Assembly (NCBI GenBank): GCA_964541755.1
Contig: CAZIRF010000018.1
Location: forward strand, 1-54,187
Length of the DNA stretch: 54,187 bases
Direction: 5' to 3'
Source: CAZIRF01 sp964541755
Lineage (GTDB): Bacteria > Spirochaetota > Spirochaetia > Treponematales > Breznakiellaceae
In this document: piece by piece, positions 7,937 through 15,352 of the stretch
Position numbering within the stretch: position 1 is the first letter of the stretch
Layout: every line of letters starts with the position of its first letter
Notes under the pieces: model-generated
The model's database searches: none
What the model was told of the DNA's origin: nothing
Seen by the model: the letters and a program-made list of their open reading frames with translations, nothing else
Program-made: the position numbers and the translations under genes

Positions 7937-9243
7937 ACCGATTCAATGCGTGTGACGACGATCTTTCGCGCTGCGGGCTCTGCGGGCTCTATATCCACGG
8001 CCCCCTCAAGACAGGAGACGGCGGCTTCGAGACCTACGGCATCCTTTCCCCACAGGCGAAGGAGGGCCTGTCCCTTTTCGACGCGCTGTCCACGCGGGGC
8101 GAGGAATTCGATGCCCGCGAGGGGGCTCACCCGGTCTTCGGTGCGATTGCGGCCAACCCCCAGGAATACCCCGGCCCGGCCACAGGCGAGGGCGTCGACA
8201 CGCTGCACGATGCCCGCTTCAGATGCACAGATATCACGTTGGTATTCACTTCGCCAGGATCCGCGGCGCGAGAGAAGCTCTTCGGGAGCCCCTCCCTGCC
8301 GTTTTACATTGTCCATAAAACATTTGAGGGCAGCGCCGCTCGCTATAGCCCTGTTCGCAAGCTCCCGAGCTTCATCCAGGTCGCCTGCCGTGCCGGCCAG
8401 GACTATCATTGAGGCTGCCAGCTCCCGGTTCAATTCCACGAGGTCTTCGGGCCCCCCGCCTTCGAGACAGTCGATGCATTCCTCCACTTCAAGGAAGTTG
8501 CCCATCGAGCGGCCCAGGGGTTCGTCCATGTCGGTGAGGAGGGCCGTGATACGCTTGCCCATGGCCTTCCCGGTATCGACGAGGGAGCGGGCGAGGGCGG
8601 CGGCGTCGTCATACTTTTTCATGAAGGCGCCCGATCCGAATTTGACATCGAAGACCAAGGCGTCTGCGCCCTCGGCGACCTTTTTCGAGAGTATGCTCGC
8701 GGTGATAAGGGGTATTGATTCGACTGTTGCCGTTACGTCGCGCAGGGCATAGAGGAGGCGGTCCGCGGGGACCACTTCCTTCGATTGGCCGGTCATGGCC
8801 ATGCCTTCCCGGTCGATAGCCGTCTTGAATTCTTCAATCGAGAGATCGGTGCGGTAGCCGGGGATGGACTCGAGTTTGTCGAGGGTGCCACCGGTGTGGC
8901 CAAGGGCCCGCCCCGACATCATGGGGACGCGTATGCCCAGGCTCGCGACGATGGGGGCGATAACGAGGCTCGTCTTGTCACCAACCCCGCCAGTCGAGTG
9001 TTTGTCCACGTAGGGCAGGCCGTAGGGCGCGAGCGTTATCCGCTCACCCGAATCGAGCATGAGCCCCGTAAGGTCGGCCGTCTCCCGGCTCGTCATGCCC
9101 GAAAAAAAGACGGCCATGGCCCAGGCCGATACCTGGTAGTCGGGAATATCGCCGGTGACATAGCCGTTTACAAGGAATGCGAGCTCCTCATGCGAGAGGG
9201 TTTTTCCATCGCGTTTTTTCATGATGATATCGACTGCTCGCAT
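7933..9243 (-). CDS. deoA: Pyrimidine-nucleoside (thymidine) phosphorylase
   Basis: This 436-residue enzyme cleaves pyrimidine nucleosides with phosphate to free base and (deoxy)ribose 1-phosphate. It has the family signature SGRALGHTGGTLDKLE near residues 113-128 and the phosphate loop KHSTGGVGDKTS near 80-91. The length is usual for the family. The sequence alone does not decide between DeoA and the broader Pdp specificity. The ATG has AGGAG seven to eleven bases upstream, marking it as the first gene of the deoA-recJ-M23-rpsU run; recO ends 50 bases upstream. Confidence 0.92.
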   Translation of the reverse strand: MRAVDIIMKKRDGKTLSHEELAFLVNGYVTGDIPDYQVSAWAMAVFFSGMTSRETADLTGLMLDSGERITLAPYGLPYVDKHSTGGVGDKTSLVIAPIVASLGIRVPMMSGRALGHTGGTLDKLESIPGYRTDLSIEEFKTAIDREGMAMTGQSKEVVPADRLLYALRDVTATVESIPLITASILSKKVAEGADALVFDVKFGSGAFMKKYDDAAALARSLVDTGKAMGKRITALLTDMDEPLGRSMGNFLEVEECIDCLEGGGPEDLVELNRELAASMIVLAGTAGDLDEARELANRAIASGAALKCFMDNVKRQGGAPEELLSRRGSWRSEYQRDICASEAGIVQRVDALACGRAGVFLGVGRNRTEDRVSPLAGIEFLAPRGQRVEKGQALLRLWGKDAVGLEAAVSCLEGAVDIEPAEPAARKIVVTRIESV

Positions 9244-9293
9244 GCTGTTCTCCTTTTTATGGGGCGCGAACGGTATCGCAAATGCGACGGCCC

Positions 9294-10085
9294 CTACGGC
9301 CAGCTATTCCAGACGCTCAGTTCCCGGCCCATGGCTTCCCGCGCAAGGGCCGGCACGAGCAGACCCGCCTCTGCAAGGAGGCTGCGGTCCAGGCTCGCCC
9401 GCGCGAGGGGCAGGGCCGGCCGCATGCAGGGCCCCGAAAGCCAGCGGCGAAGGGCCGGGGACAGGGCGCTCGAGAGACCCGGCGCCGAAAAGCCTTCGTT
9501 GCGTATGCGGTCCCGGCAGACCTCACAGAGGATGACGCCTTCCCGCGACAGGTACCATACTACTGCATCGGCGCTGAGCTCACAAGCGCAATCGGCACAG
9601 CGGCGGGGGTCGGGGGCAAGCCCCATGAGGTCCAGCCAGCGCCAGAGCCAGCGCAGGAACAGCGGCTTGCAGGCCGCCTCGTTCGCCACATCAAGGGCCT
9701 CGAGTGTGTCGATGGCCAGTGCCAGGGCCTCGGTGTGCGGGGCGGCCGCATCGTTCTGGTTTGCCGCGGCCCCGGGGCTCGAGAGGATGACCTCACTAAT
9801 TGCATTTGCGGCCCAGCTGCGATCGAGGTTTTCCCGTATGCCGGCAAATTGATTGACCACATCAAAATCGCTCACCTTGCTGGCATTGCGTACAGGATTG
9901 TGATAAAGGTAAAGTGTACCCAAGTGCCAGGGGGCAACAAGCGAACGCAGCGAACTCTTTGCGCCGCCCCAGACGGTCGCGCGCATGAGTCCCTCTTCGT
10001 CGCTCAAAAAGGTCGCCTCGCGCTGTGTTGCGCCGCTGTCGCGAAGGCCAAGGACGAGTGCCCGCAGGCGTTTGCTCCGTTCCAT
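9294..10085 (-). CDS. recO: DNA repair protein RecO
   Basis: A 263-residue protein of the RecFOR pathway, which loads RecA on gapped DNA. The N-terminal OB fold begins RLRALVLGLRDSGATQREATFLS and is followed by a helical domain. A zinc-finger pattern is visible: CADC, then LCEVC about 25 residues later. It starts at ATG 10085 with no Shine-Dalgarno; a -10 box lies six bases upstream. It probably reads on into the phosphorylase-recJ run, which would pair recO with recJ. Confidence 0.88.
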   Translation of the reverse strand: MERSKRLRALVLGLRDSGATQREATFLSDEEGLMRATVWGGAKSSLRSLVAPWHLGTLYLYHNPVRNASKVSDFDVVNQFAGIRENLDRSWAANAISEVILSSPGAAANQNDAAAPHTEALALAIDTLEALDVANEAACKPLFLRWLWRWLDLMGLAPDPRRCADCACELSADAVVWYLSREGVILCEVCRDRIRNEGFSAPGLSSALSPALRRWLSGPCMRPALPLARASLDRSLLAEAGLLVPALAREAMGRELSVWNSWP

Positions 10086-10119
10086 CGCGCCACTATATCA
10101 GAAAAATCGGGGGTATCAA
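10072..10119. promoter_or_regulatory. Overlapping divergent promoters (recO / PEGA lipoprotein)
   Basis: Minus strand: TTGATA (10119-10114), 16 bases, TATAGT (10097-10092), then six bases to the recO ATG at 10085. Plus strand: TTGCTC (10072-10077), 16 bases, TATATC (10094-10099), then 20 bases with a G-rich ribosome-binding site to the ATG at 10120. The two -10 boxes share four base pairs, so the two promoters probably exclude each other. The plus-strand one is weaker. Confidence 0.55.
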
Positions 10120-11883
10120 ATGAAAGTGAAATCTTTTGAAGAGAGAAGACGCTCAAGGCTGATAGTTTTCTGTGCGTTTCTGGCTGTTGTGTTCTTTCCC
10201 ACCCTGTGCGTCAGTTGTGCCTCGAGTTCCGGGACTACCCGCAGCTCACAGGACCGCGCAAGCAGCAAGGCCAAGGCGGCGGCAAAGGAGCGCGGTCCAC
10301 GGCAGGACCCCGATGTGCGCCCCTCCCCCGTCAAGCCCTGGCCCTCCGACCGCGATAGCGGGGGGCATATTGTCGACGACCGTCAGCAGGATAACGGCTT
10401 TTGGGCACTGGCGGGTGCGCTCGCAGAAGCGGCGCAAGAAGCCCGTTTGAAGGAAGAGGAGGAGAAGTCGCTTCAAGCGGCACGGGAACGCCTTGCCTTG
10501 AGAACCCGAACCGCCACGCTGGTCATTACCGATGCCCCTGCGGGCTCGAGGATTTATATCGACAGTCGGCCCCCCGTGTCGCGGGGCCTTGAGCTGCAGG
10601 GCTCCGCGATCAAGGTAGGGGGGGAAGATTCTCCGCATGTCCCTAAACATGGCGGAATTGCGGTAGAAGCCGGGAAGCGCCATGTGCGGGTGGAAGCGTT
10701 CGGATTTGCCCCCTTCGAGACCCTGGTCGACTGTACGGATGGGAATACGAGTATTGTTCACTGGACAGCTCCTGCGCTCTCTTTCAAAATTCTCTCATGT
10801 GTACTCTCTCAAAATACCTGGCGCCGCACATTTCCTGCCTCCAGCAGGCATTCCGGTTTTTCGTTTGTCATCAAGACGGTCGCTCCCGGCCCCCTTGCGA
10901 TGGAAATCTTTGATGCAAATGATCAACGGGTACTCCGCATGACCAAAACGGCCCGGCAGCAAGATGAGTTGCTTTTTTGGGATGGCACGGGCAACGACGG
11001 GAAACCGGTCCCGGCGGGCAGGTATTCCGCCCGTCTGGATGGGTTTGAAGAGCCCTTTGCCATGACCATCCTCCCCGCCATTATCGATTCGTCGCCTTCC
11101 GCGTCGCCTTCGGCCTTGAGCGGCTTCTGGCATGCCCCCGATGCGGGAACCCTCAAAGGGGCCCATGTTGAACTGGGAGGGCTTGCGACGGCCTATATGG
11201 AGCAGGGTGGTTCGAGCGAGGTTCTCATGGATTGGTCCATGCGTGTTCCCCTTGGTCAAAAGGAGAACGGGGAGTTCATGTGGACGTTGCGCGCTGTTTT
11301 GGGACAGTCTGCGGCGGGTGAAAACCTTGGAACGTATGGGAGCGCCTTTGCGATCAAGTACCGAATCTTTCCGGGGCAGGGAGAGGGGTTTCGTGCCGCC
11401 CTCTTTGCGCGTGCAAGCGTGGATCGCTGGGCGGATGTAGCGCTTTCTTCCTGGCCCCCGCCTACAGACCCCTTTTCGTCCTGGTCTTCCGGCGGGGCAG
11501 GGGCCGTTGTCGAGTATCGCACGCGCTTGCTACGGGCTTGTCTCTCCCTCGAGTACGCCATGTCCGACCTCTACCCCGAACTCATGCTCGAGGTGGGGCC
11601 GATTGCTTCGCCGTATTATTGGTGGACATACCTGCGAACGGGGCTTTCTGTCGGTATCCCCTTTGGAACGCGTAACGCCCTGGATCTGTCGCTCTCAATG
11701 GCCCTGCGCAGCAGACAGGGCTCATTTGTCTGGCCCTTTGCCGGGCCAGCCCTTGTCGCGGCAGAATGCCGTTTCTTGACCGCCGATAGCGCCCTTAGCC
11801 CCAGCCTGCTCGTTACCGGGAGTTTTGAAGATCTCCATAATTGGTATTATGCCGCAGGTGGGGGGCTGGTGTTTCGTTTTTAA
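10120..11883 (+). CDS. Lipoprotein with PEGA, FlgD-like and C-terminal barrel-like regions
   Basis: A 587-residue envelope protein; no specific function recognised. The N-terminus has a hydrophobic run ending CVSC, a lipobox. A charged helical stretch follows (about 90-135). A PEGA-like segment reads TLVITDAPAGSRIYIDS (about 138-155). A FlgD-type Ig fold shows FDANDQRVLRM and WDGTGNDGKPVPAGRYSARLDGF (about 265-310). The last 200 residues alternate as beta strands and end GGGLVFRF, a terminal aromatic residue as in outer-membrane barrels. The ATG at 10120 has GGGGG upstream; the longer frame from 9985 runs into recO. Its TAA overlaps the stop of the convergent helicase gene. Confidence 0.7.
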   Translation: MKVKSFEERRRSRLIVFCAFLAVVFFPTLCVSCASSSGTTRSSQDRASSKAKAAAKERGPRQDPDVRPSPVKPWPSDRDSGGHIVDDRQQDNGFWALAGALAEAAQEARLKEEEEKSLQAARERLALRTRTATLVITDAPAGSRIYIDSRPPVSRGLELQGSAIKVGGEDSPHVPKHGGIAVEAGKRHVRVEAFGFAPFETLVDCTDGNTSIVHWTAPALSFKILSCVLSQNTWRRTFPASSRHSGFSFVIKTVAPGPLAMEIFDANDQRVLRMTKTARQQDELLFWDGTGNDGKPVPAGRYSARLDGFEEPFAMTILPAIIDSSPSASPSALSGFWHAPDAGTLKGAHVELGGLATAYMEQGGSSEVLMDWSMRVPLGQKENGEFMWTLRAVLGQSAAGENLGTYGSAFAIKYRIFPGQGEGFRAALFARASVDRWADVALSSWPPPTDPFSSWSSGGAGAVVEYRTRLLRACLSLEYAMSDLYPELMLEVGPIASPYYWWTYLRTGLSVGIPFGTRNALDLSLSMALRSRQGSFVWPFAGPALVAAECRFLTADSALSPSLLVTGSFEDLHNWYYAAGGGLVFRF

Positions 11884-13721
11884 CGCTGTCGGCGCTTTCC
11901 GTTTCCCCCGTTCCCGCCGCTCCTGTTTGGTGTGGGGGTTTCGTTGGTAAGGGGCTGTTTTTCGTCATAACGGCTGGGTCCCGCTTCGCGCGAGAGGGGC
12001 GCACGCCCGGCAAAGAGGGCGGCGACTCCAAATTCCTCCACTTCAAGGCCACGGCGGGCGGTAAGACGAATGTTGGCCTGTGAATCCTCGCTGCGCCCGG
12101 GGCGTTGCCTATTCGTTTTGCCTGATCCCCGTGAGTTTTGTTTGCGCTCTCCGTATTGGGCTCGCTCCGGGCGCTTCCCGTTTTCCTGCGGGCGACGTCC
12201 GGCGGTGTGTCCCCCTTGCGCCCGCCCCTGCTGGGACTGATCCTGCGGGGCTCTGGCTGCCGGTCTTGAGGGGCGGCCCCCCGTCGACTCTTCGCGATGG
12301 CCGTTATCACCCTGTTTGAAGGCCGCGTCGCCCTTGTACGGGCGACGACGGTTGCGCGAAGCTTCGGTGGCGGCATTTCGGCCGGCATCACTGTTGGCGC
12401 TTCGCGCCGGTGACGCGGGGCTCCCTGCGCTCTCCGTTCGGGCGGATCTGCCAAATGGGCCCTTTCCGCTGCTCCCGTTTTGCCGTGCCCGGCTGGAACT
12501 ATCAGCCTTGACCGGTCCTTGCTTTCCCTTTTTTGCCCCTTTGCCGCCACGATTGTTGTCGAGGGGGAGGGCCTCGGTGTCGAGCGCATAGGGATGGCCG
12601 GTTTCGACGGGGAGGCGGAAGCCGACAAAGCGCTCTATGTCGCGCAGGAGGGTGCGCTCTTCGATGTCGCAGAATGATATGGCAAGGCCTTCGTTTCCGG
12701 CGCGGGCGGTACGGCCGATGCGGTGGACGTAGGTTTCCGGCTCGTTGGGCAGGTCGAAGTTGACCACGAGTTCGATGTCGTCGACGTCTATGCCGCGGGC
12801 GGCGAGGTCGGTGGCGACGAGCATCTGGATTTTGCCCTCGCGGAAGGCCTTCATGGTGCGCTGTCGTTGGCCCTGGCTCTTGTTGGCGTGGATGGCCTCG
12901 GCCTGGATACCCTCGGGGCCCAGCTGTTTGCACAGGCGGTTCGCGCCGTGCTTGGTGCGGGTAAAGACGATGACTCGCGAGAATCCGTCTTCCTTCATGA
13001 TGGCGGCCAAAAGGTGGCGCTTGTTTTCGCGGCTCACGAAGAGCAGTCGCTGTTCGACACGGTCGGCAGTAGGCTGGGTTGAGGGAACTTCGGCGCGCAC
13101 GGGGTCGACGAGAAGAGAGTTGGCAAACTCGACGATGGCCGCGGGCATGGTAGCCGAAAAGAGGAGGGTCTGTCGTTTTGCGGGTATGAGTTTGACGATC
13201 TTTTTGATGTCGTTGATAAAGCCCATGTCGAACATGCGGTCCGCTTCGTCGAAGACAACGGCCTCGACGTTTGCAAGCGAGAGGTGCTTGCGGTCGATTA
13301 GGTCGAGCAGGCGGCCGGGGGTCGCGGTGAGTACATCGACGCCGTGCTTGAGGGCCCGCTCCTGCGGCAGAGAACCCACGCCGCCAAAGATGCAGGCGCG
13401 GCGCAGCTTGGTTTGCTTGCCGTATACATTGAAGCTCTCGTCAATCTGGATGGCCAGTTCGCGGGTGGGGGCGACGACGAGGACGCGTGTCGCGCGGTCG
13501 GGAACCCATACGGGGTTTTCCGACAGGCGCTGGATGAGGGGCAGGGCAAAGGCGGCGGTCTTGCCGGTGCCGGTCTGGGCAAGGCCCAGGAGATCGCGGC
13601 CCTCCAGGAGGGCCGGGATGGCCATGGCCTGAATGGGGGTGGGGGTGGTGTAGCCCTGGGCTTCCACTGCCGTGAGGAGGGCTTCGTTGAGCCCGAGGGA
13701 GGTAAAGGTCTGTTCGGTCAA
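11880..13721 (-). CDS. DEAD-box ATP-dependent RNA helicase
   Basis: A 613-residue helicase with the full motif set: Q motif near F-x-x-LGLNEALL, AQTGTGKT, PTRELAIQ, GGVGS, TPGRLLDL, VFDEADRMFDMGF, SAT, and HIGRTARAG. It unwinds short RNA duplexes, as in ribosome assembly or mRNA decay. After about residue 370 comes a basic, low-complexity tail of some 230 residues rich in G, R, K, S, N and Q, similar in style to RhlE-type tails that bind RNA. The start is the TTG at 13721 (LTEQTFTSLGL), with AAAGGA upstream; upstream codons in frame to 13964 do not look like protein. It ends tail to tail with the PEGA lipoprotein. Confidence 0.9.
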   Translation of the reverse strand: MTEQTFTSLGLNEALLTAVEAQGYTTPTPIQAMAIPALLEGRDLLGLAQTGTGKTAAFALPLIQRLSENPVWVPDRATRVLVVAPTRELAIQIDESFNVYGKQTKLRRACIFGGVGSLPQERALKHGVDVLTATPGRLLDLIDRKHLSLANVEAVVFDEADRMFDMGFINDIKKIVKLIPAKRQTLLFSATMPAAIVEFANSLLVDPVRAEVPSTQPTADRVEQRLLFVSRENKRHLLAAIMKEDGFSRVIVFTRTKHGANRLCKQLGPEGIQAEAIHANKSQGQRQRTMKAFREGKIQMLVATDLAARGIDVDDIELVVNFDLPNEPETYVHRIGRTARAGNEGLAISFCDIEERTLLRDIERFVGFRLPVETGHPYALDTEALPLDNNRGGKGAKKGKQGPVKADSSSRARQNGSSGKGPFGRSARTESAGSPASPARSANSDAGRNAATEASRNRRRPYKGDAAFKQGDNGHREESTGGRPSRPAARAPQDQSQQGRAQGGHTAGRRPQENGKRPERAQYGERKQNSRGSGKTNRQRPGRSEDSQANIRLTARRGLEVEEFGVAALFAGRAPLSREAGPSRYDEKQPLTNETPTPNRSGGNGGNGKRRQR

Positions 13722-13791
13722 GTGTGTTCCTTTTGTGCGGGGGCGGCGCGTAGTGTTTCGCCGTCTCCCGTGTTCTGTCGTGTCGGGGGCC

Positions 13792-15126
13792 TCAAAGGTC
13801 CATGGCAAAGACAGTGCTGTTGCGTTTCTTGTCGTATGCGTTCCGCTTTTTTGGCGGGAGGGTTTCGCTGGATACGGCGCGGAATCCCTGTTGTTCGAAC
13901 CAGTCGCCGGTTCTGGTTGTGAGTACGAAGACGCGTGCGTATCCGCGCTCGCGGGCCCGATCAAGGAGGTAGCGCACCATGCGCCGGCCTATGCCCAAGG
14001 CCGCATACTCGCTGTCTGCGGCAAGGGCGGCAATTTCTGCCTGGCCCTCGCCCTGGTCGTGGAGGGCTGCCGATCCGTGAATGGAGCCGTCCACTTCATA
14101 GACGATGTAGTCGTCCTTTCTGTCAAGGATGTCTTCCGCGTTCCTGCGCAGAAGGATACCCTTTTCCATGGCGTCCTGCATGATGCGCAGGACTTCGCCA
14201 ATGTCGTCCGTCTGCAGGGGCCGGATGGACTCGTATTCATCGGCGTGTATCATTGTTCCCACACCGAGGTTCGAGAAGAGTTCGCGCAGGATGGCCCCTT
14301 CGCGCCGGCCATCGACTATCTGCACGCGCTCGACACCCGCTTCGCTCGCGCGTACGGCGAGGGAGAGGTCTGCAAGGGCCCGACGCGTTTCGTCGCTCGT
14401 GCCTTTTGCCTTGTTATGCACCAGTATATCGCGTGCTTCCGAAGGGCGCAATCGGGCAAGGCGGCCCTCGGGATTGCCCCCGAGCCCCGCAGGCAGGACA
14501 AGCTCGTCGCTCTTGAGGCCGTCGTGGGCCGAAAGGACGAAGAATTTGGCCGGGTTGAGGCTGCGGCAGAGCTCAAGGGCGATGGCGTCGCTCGAGAGGT
14601 TGTAACACCTGCCGCTTGCCGACCATCCTATACAGGGAATGACCGGTATGAGGCCGCTGTCGAGGACAGTCCGTATGGTATCGGTGCGAATGCGGTCGAC
14701 GGTCCCCGTGTGCTGGAAATCCATGCCGTCGATAACCCCCAGGCCGCGGGCACGAACAAAGGTGCCGATGACCGCTTCGCAGTCGTTGGCTGCAAAGCCC
14801 GAGACAATTTGGCTTGCGACATCGAAGGCAGCCATCTTGACGAAGGGGATTGCATCGGCACCGGTCACCCGCAGGCCGTTTGCGTAGGAGCTTTCGATAT
14901 CGTACTCGGCGAGGACCGCATCAATCCATTCCTTGGCCCCCGGGACTACGACGAGGCGTATTCCGGTGCGGGCGAGGAGGGCGAGGTCGCGCATGAGCGA
15001 GGCAAAGTGCCGGTCGCGAATGAGCGGGTAATCTGTCTTGATGACCATCACCCTGCCGTCGAAGCGGCTCTGGTAATAGAAGGCTTCGCGGATGAGGTCC
15101 ACCTGTTGGCGGCTCGTTTCGTCCAT
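13792..15126 (-). CDS. argA: Amino-acid N-acetyltransferase (N-acetylglutamate synthase, ArgA type)
   Basis: A 444-residue two-domain protein. Residues about 15-285 form an amino-acid-kinase-like domain (VMVIKTDYPLI, LVVVPGAKEWID, PVIPCIGWSASGRCYNLSSD). The C-terminal 150 residues are a GNAT acetyltransferase (IRPLQTDDI, AALAADSEYAALGIGRRMVRYLL with the acetyl-CoA loop, GYARVFVLTTR, WFEQQGF). This is the classical ArgA architecture, the first step of arginine synthesis from glutamate and acetyl-CoA. I chose the ATG at 15126; frame upstream of it to 15378 overlaps the lon control region and is not conserved-looking. The helicase gene follows 70 bases later. Confidence 0.85.
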   Translation of the reverse strand: MDETSRQQVDLIREAFYYQSRFDGRVMVIKTDYPLIRDRHFASLMRDLALLARTGIRLVVVPGAKEWIDAVLAEYDIESSYANGLRVTGADAIPFVKMAAFDVASQIVSGFAANDCEAVIGTFVRARGLGVIDGMDFQHTGTVDRIRTDTIRTVLDSGLIPVIPCIGWSASGRCYNLSSDAIALELCRSLNPAKFFVLSAHDGLKSDELVLPAGLGGNPEGRLARLRPSEARDILVHNKAKGTSDETRRALADLSLAVRASEAGVERVQIVDGRREGAILRELFSNLGVGTMIHADEYESIRPLQTDDIGEVLRIMQDAMEKGILLRRNAEDILDRKDDYIVYEVDGSIHGSAALHDQGEGQAEIAALAADSEYAALGIGRRMVRYLLDRARERGYARVFVLTTRTGDWFEQQGFRAVSSETLPPKKRNAYDKKRNSTVFAMDL

Positions 15127-15135
15127 CTGTGCGGA

Positions 15136-15164
15136 ATCATACACCAAAGTGGCCGCCCGGGGAA
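15136..15164 (-). promoter_or_regulatory. Possible argA promoter
   Basis: TATGAT (15141-15136) lies nine bases before the argA ATG. The -35 candidate TTCCCC (15164-15159) is 17 bases further up and weak. No Shine-Dalgarno is present before the ATG. Confidence 0.35.
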
Positions 15165-15250
15165 GGGGCTTGTCCCGCAGTGATACGGACAGATGCCCTT
15201 GCCTTTTTGGGCGCAATTGATCATCTTTTACCCAGTGATTCAATAACTTT

Positions 15251-15296
15251 GGCCCGTGTTCGGCCCGTTTTGACCCCGAGCCGCTGCGTTTTGACC
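15251..15296 (+). promoter_or_regulatory. Helically phased direct repeats upstream of lon
   Basis: GGCCCGTGTT (15251-15260) and GGCCCGTTTT (15262-15271) are followed by a further CGTTTTGACC copy. CGTTTTGACC occurs at 15266-15275 and again at 15287-15296. The CGT cores are 11 and 21 bases apart, one and two helix turns. This looks like an operator for a regulator binding one face of the DNA. A 9-bp hairpin lies in the lon leader at about 15309-15331. Confidence 0.4.
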
Positions 15297-15352
15297 AGGA
15301 TATCGGGAATATCGGCCTTTTGGCCGGTATCAACAGCATCAGGAAGGACCAC

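Noticed and set aside
9985..10119. A longer start for the PEGA lipoprotein within recO
   Set aside because: It would remove the signal peptide from the N-terminus and lies in recO coding sequence; the ATG at 10120 has its own ribosome-binding site.
13722..13964. An 81-codon N-terminal extension of the helicase
   Set aside because: It overlaps the argA 3' end in another frame, is low-complexity, and precedes a TTG with AAAGGA and the usual helicase start.
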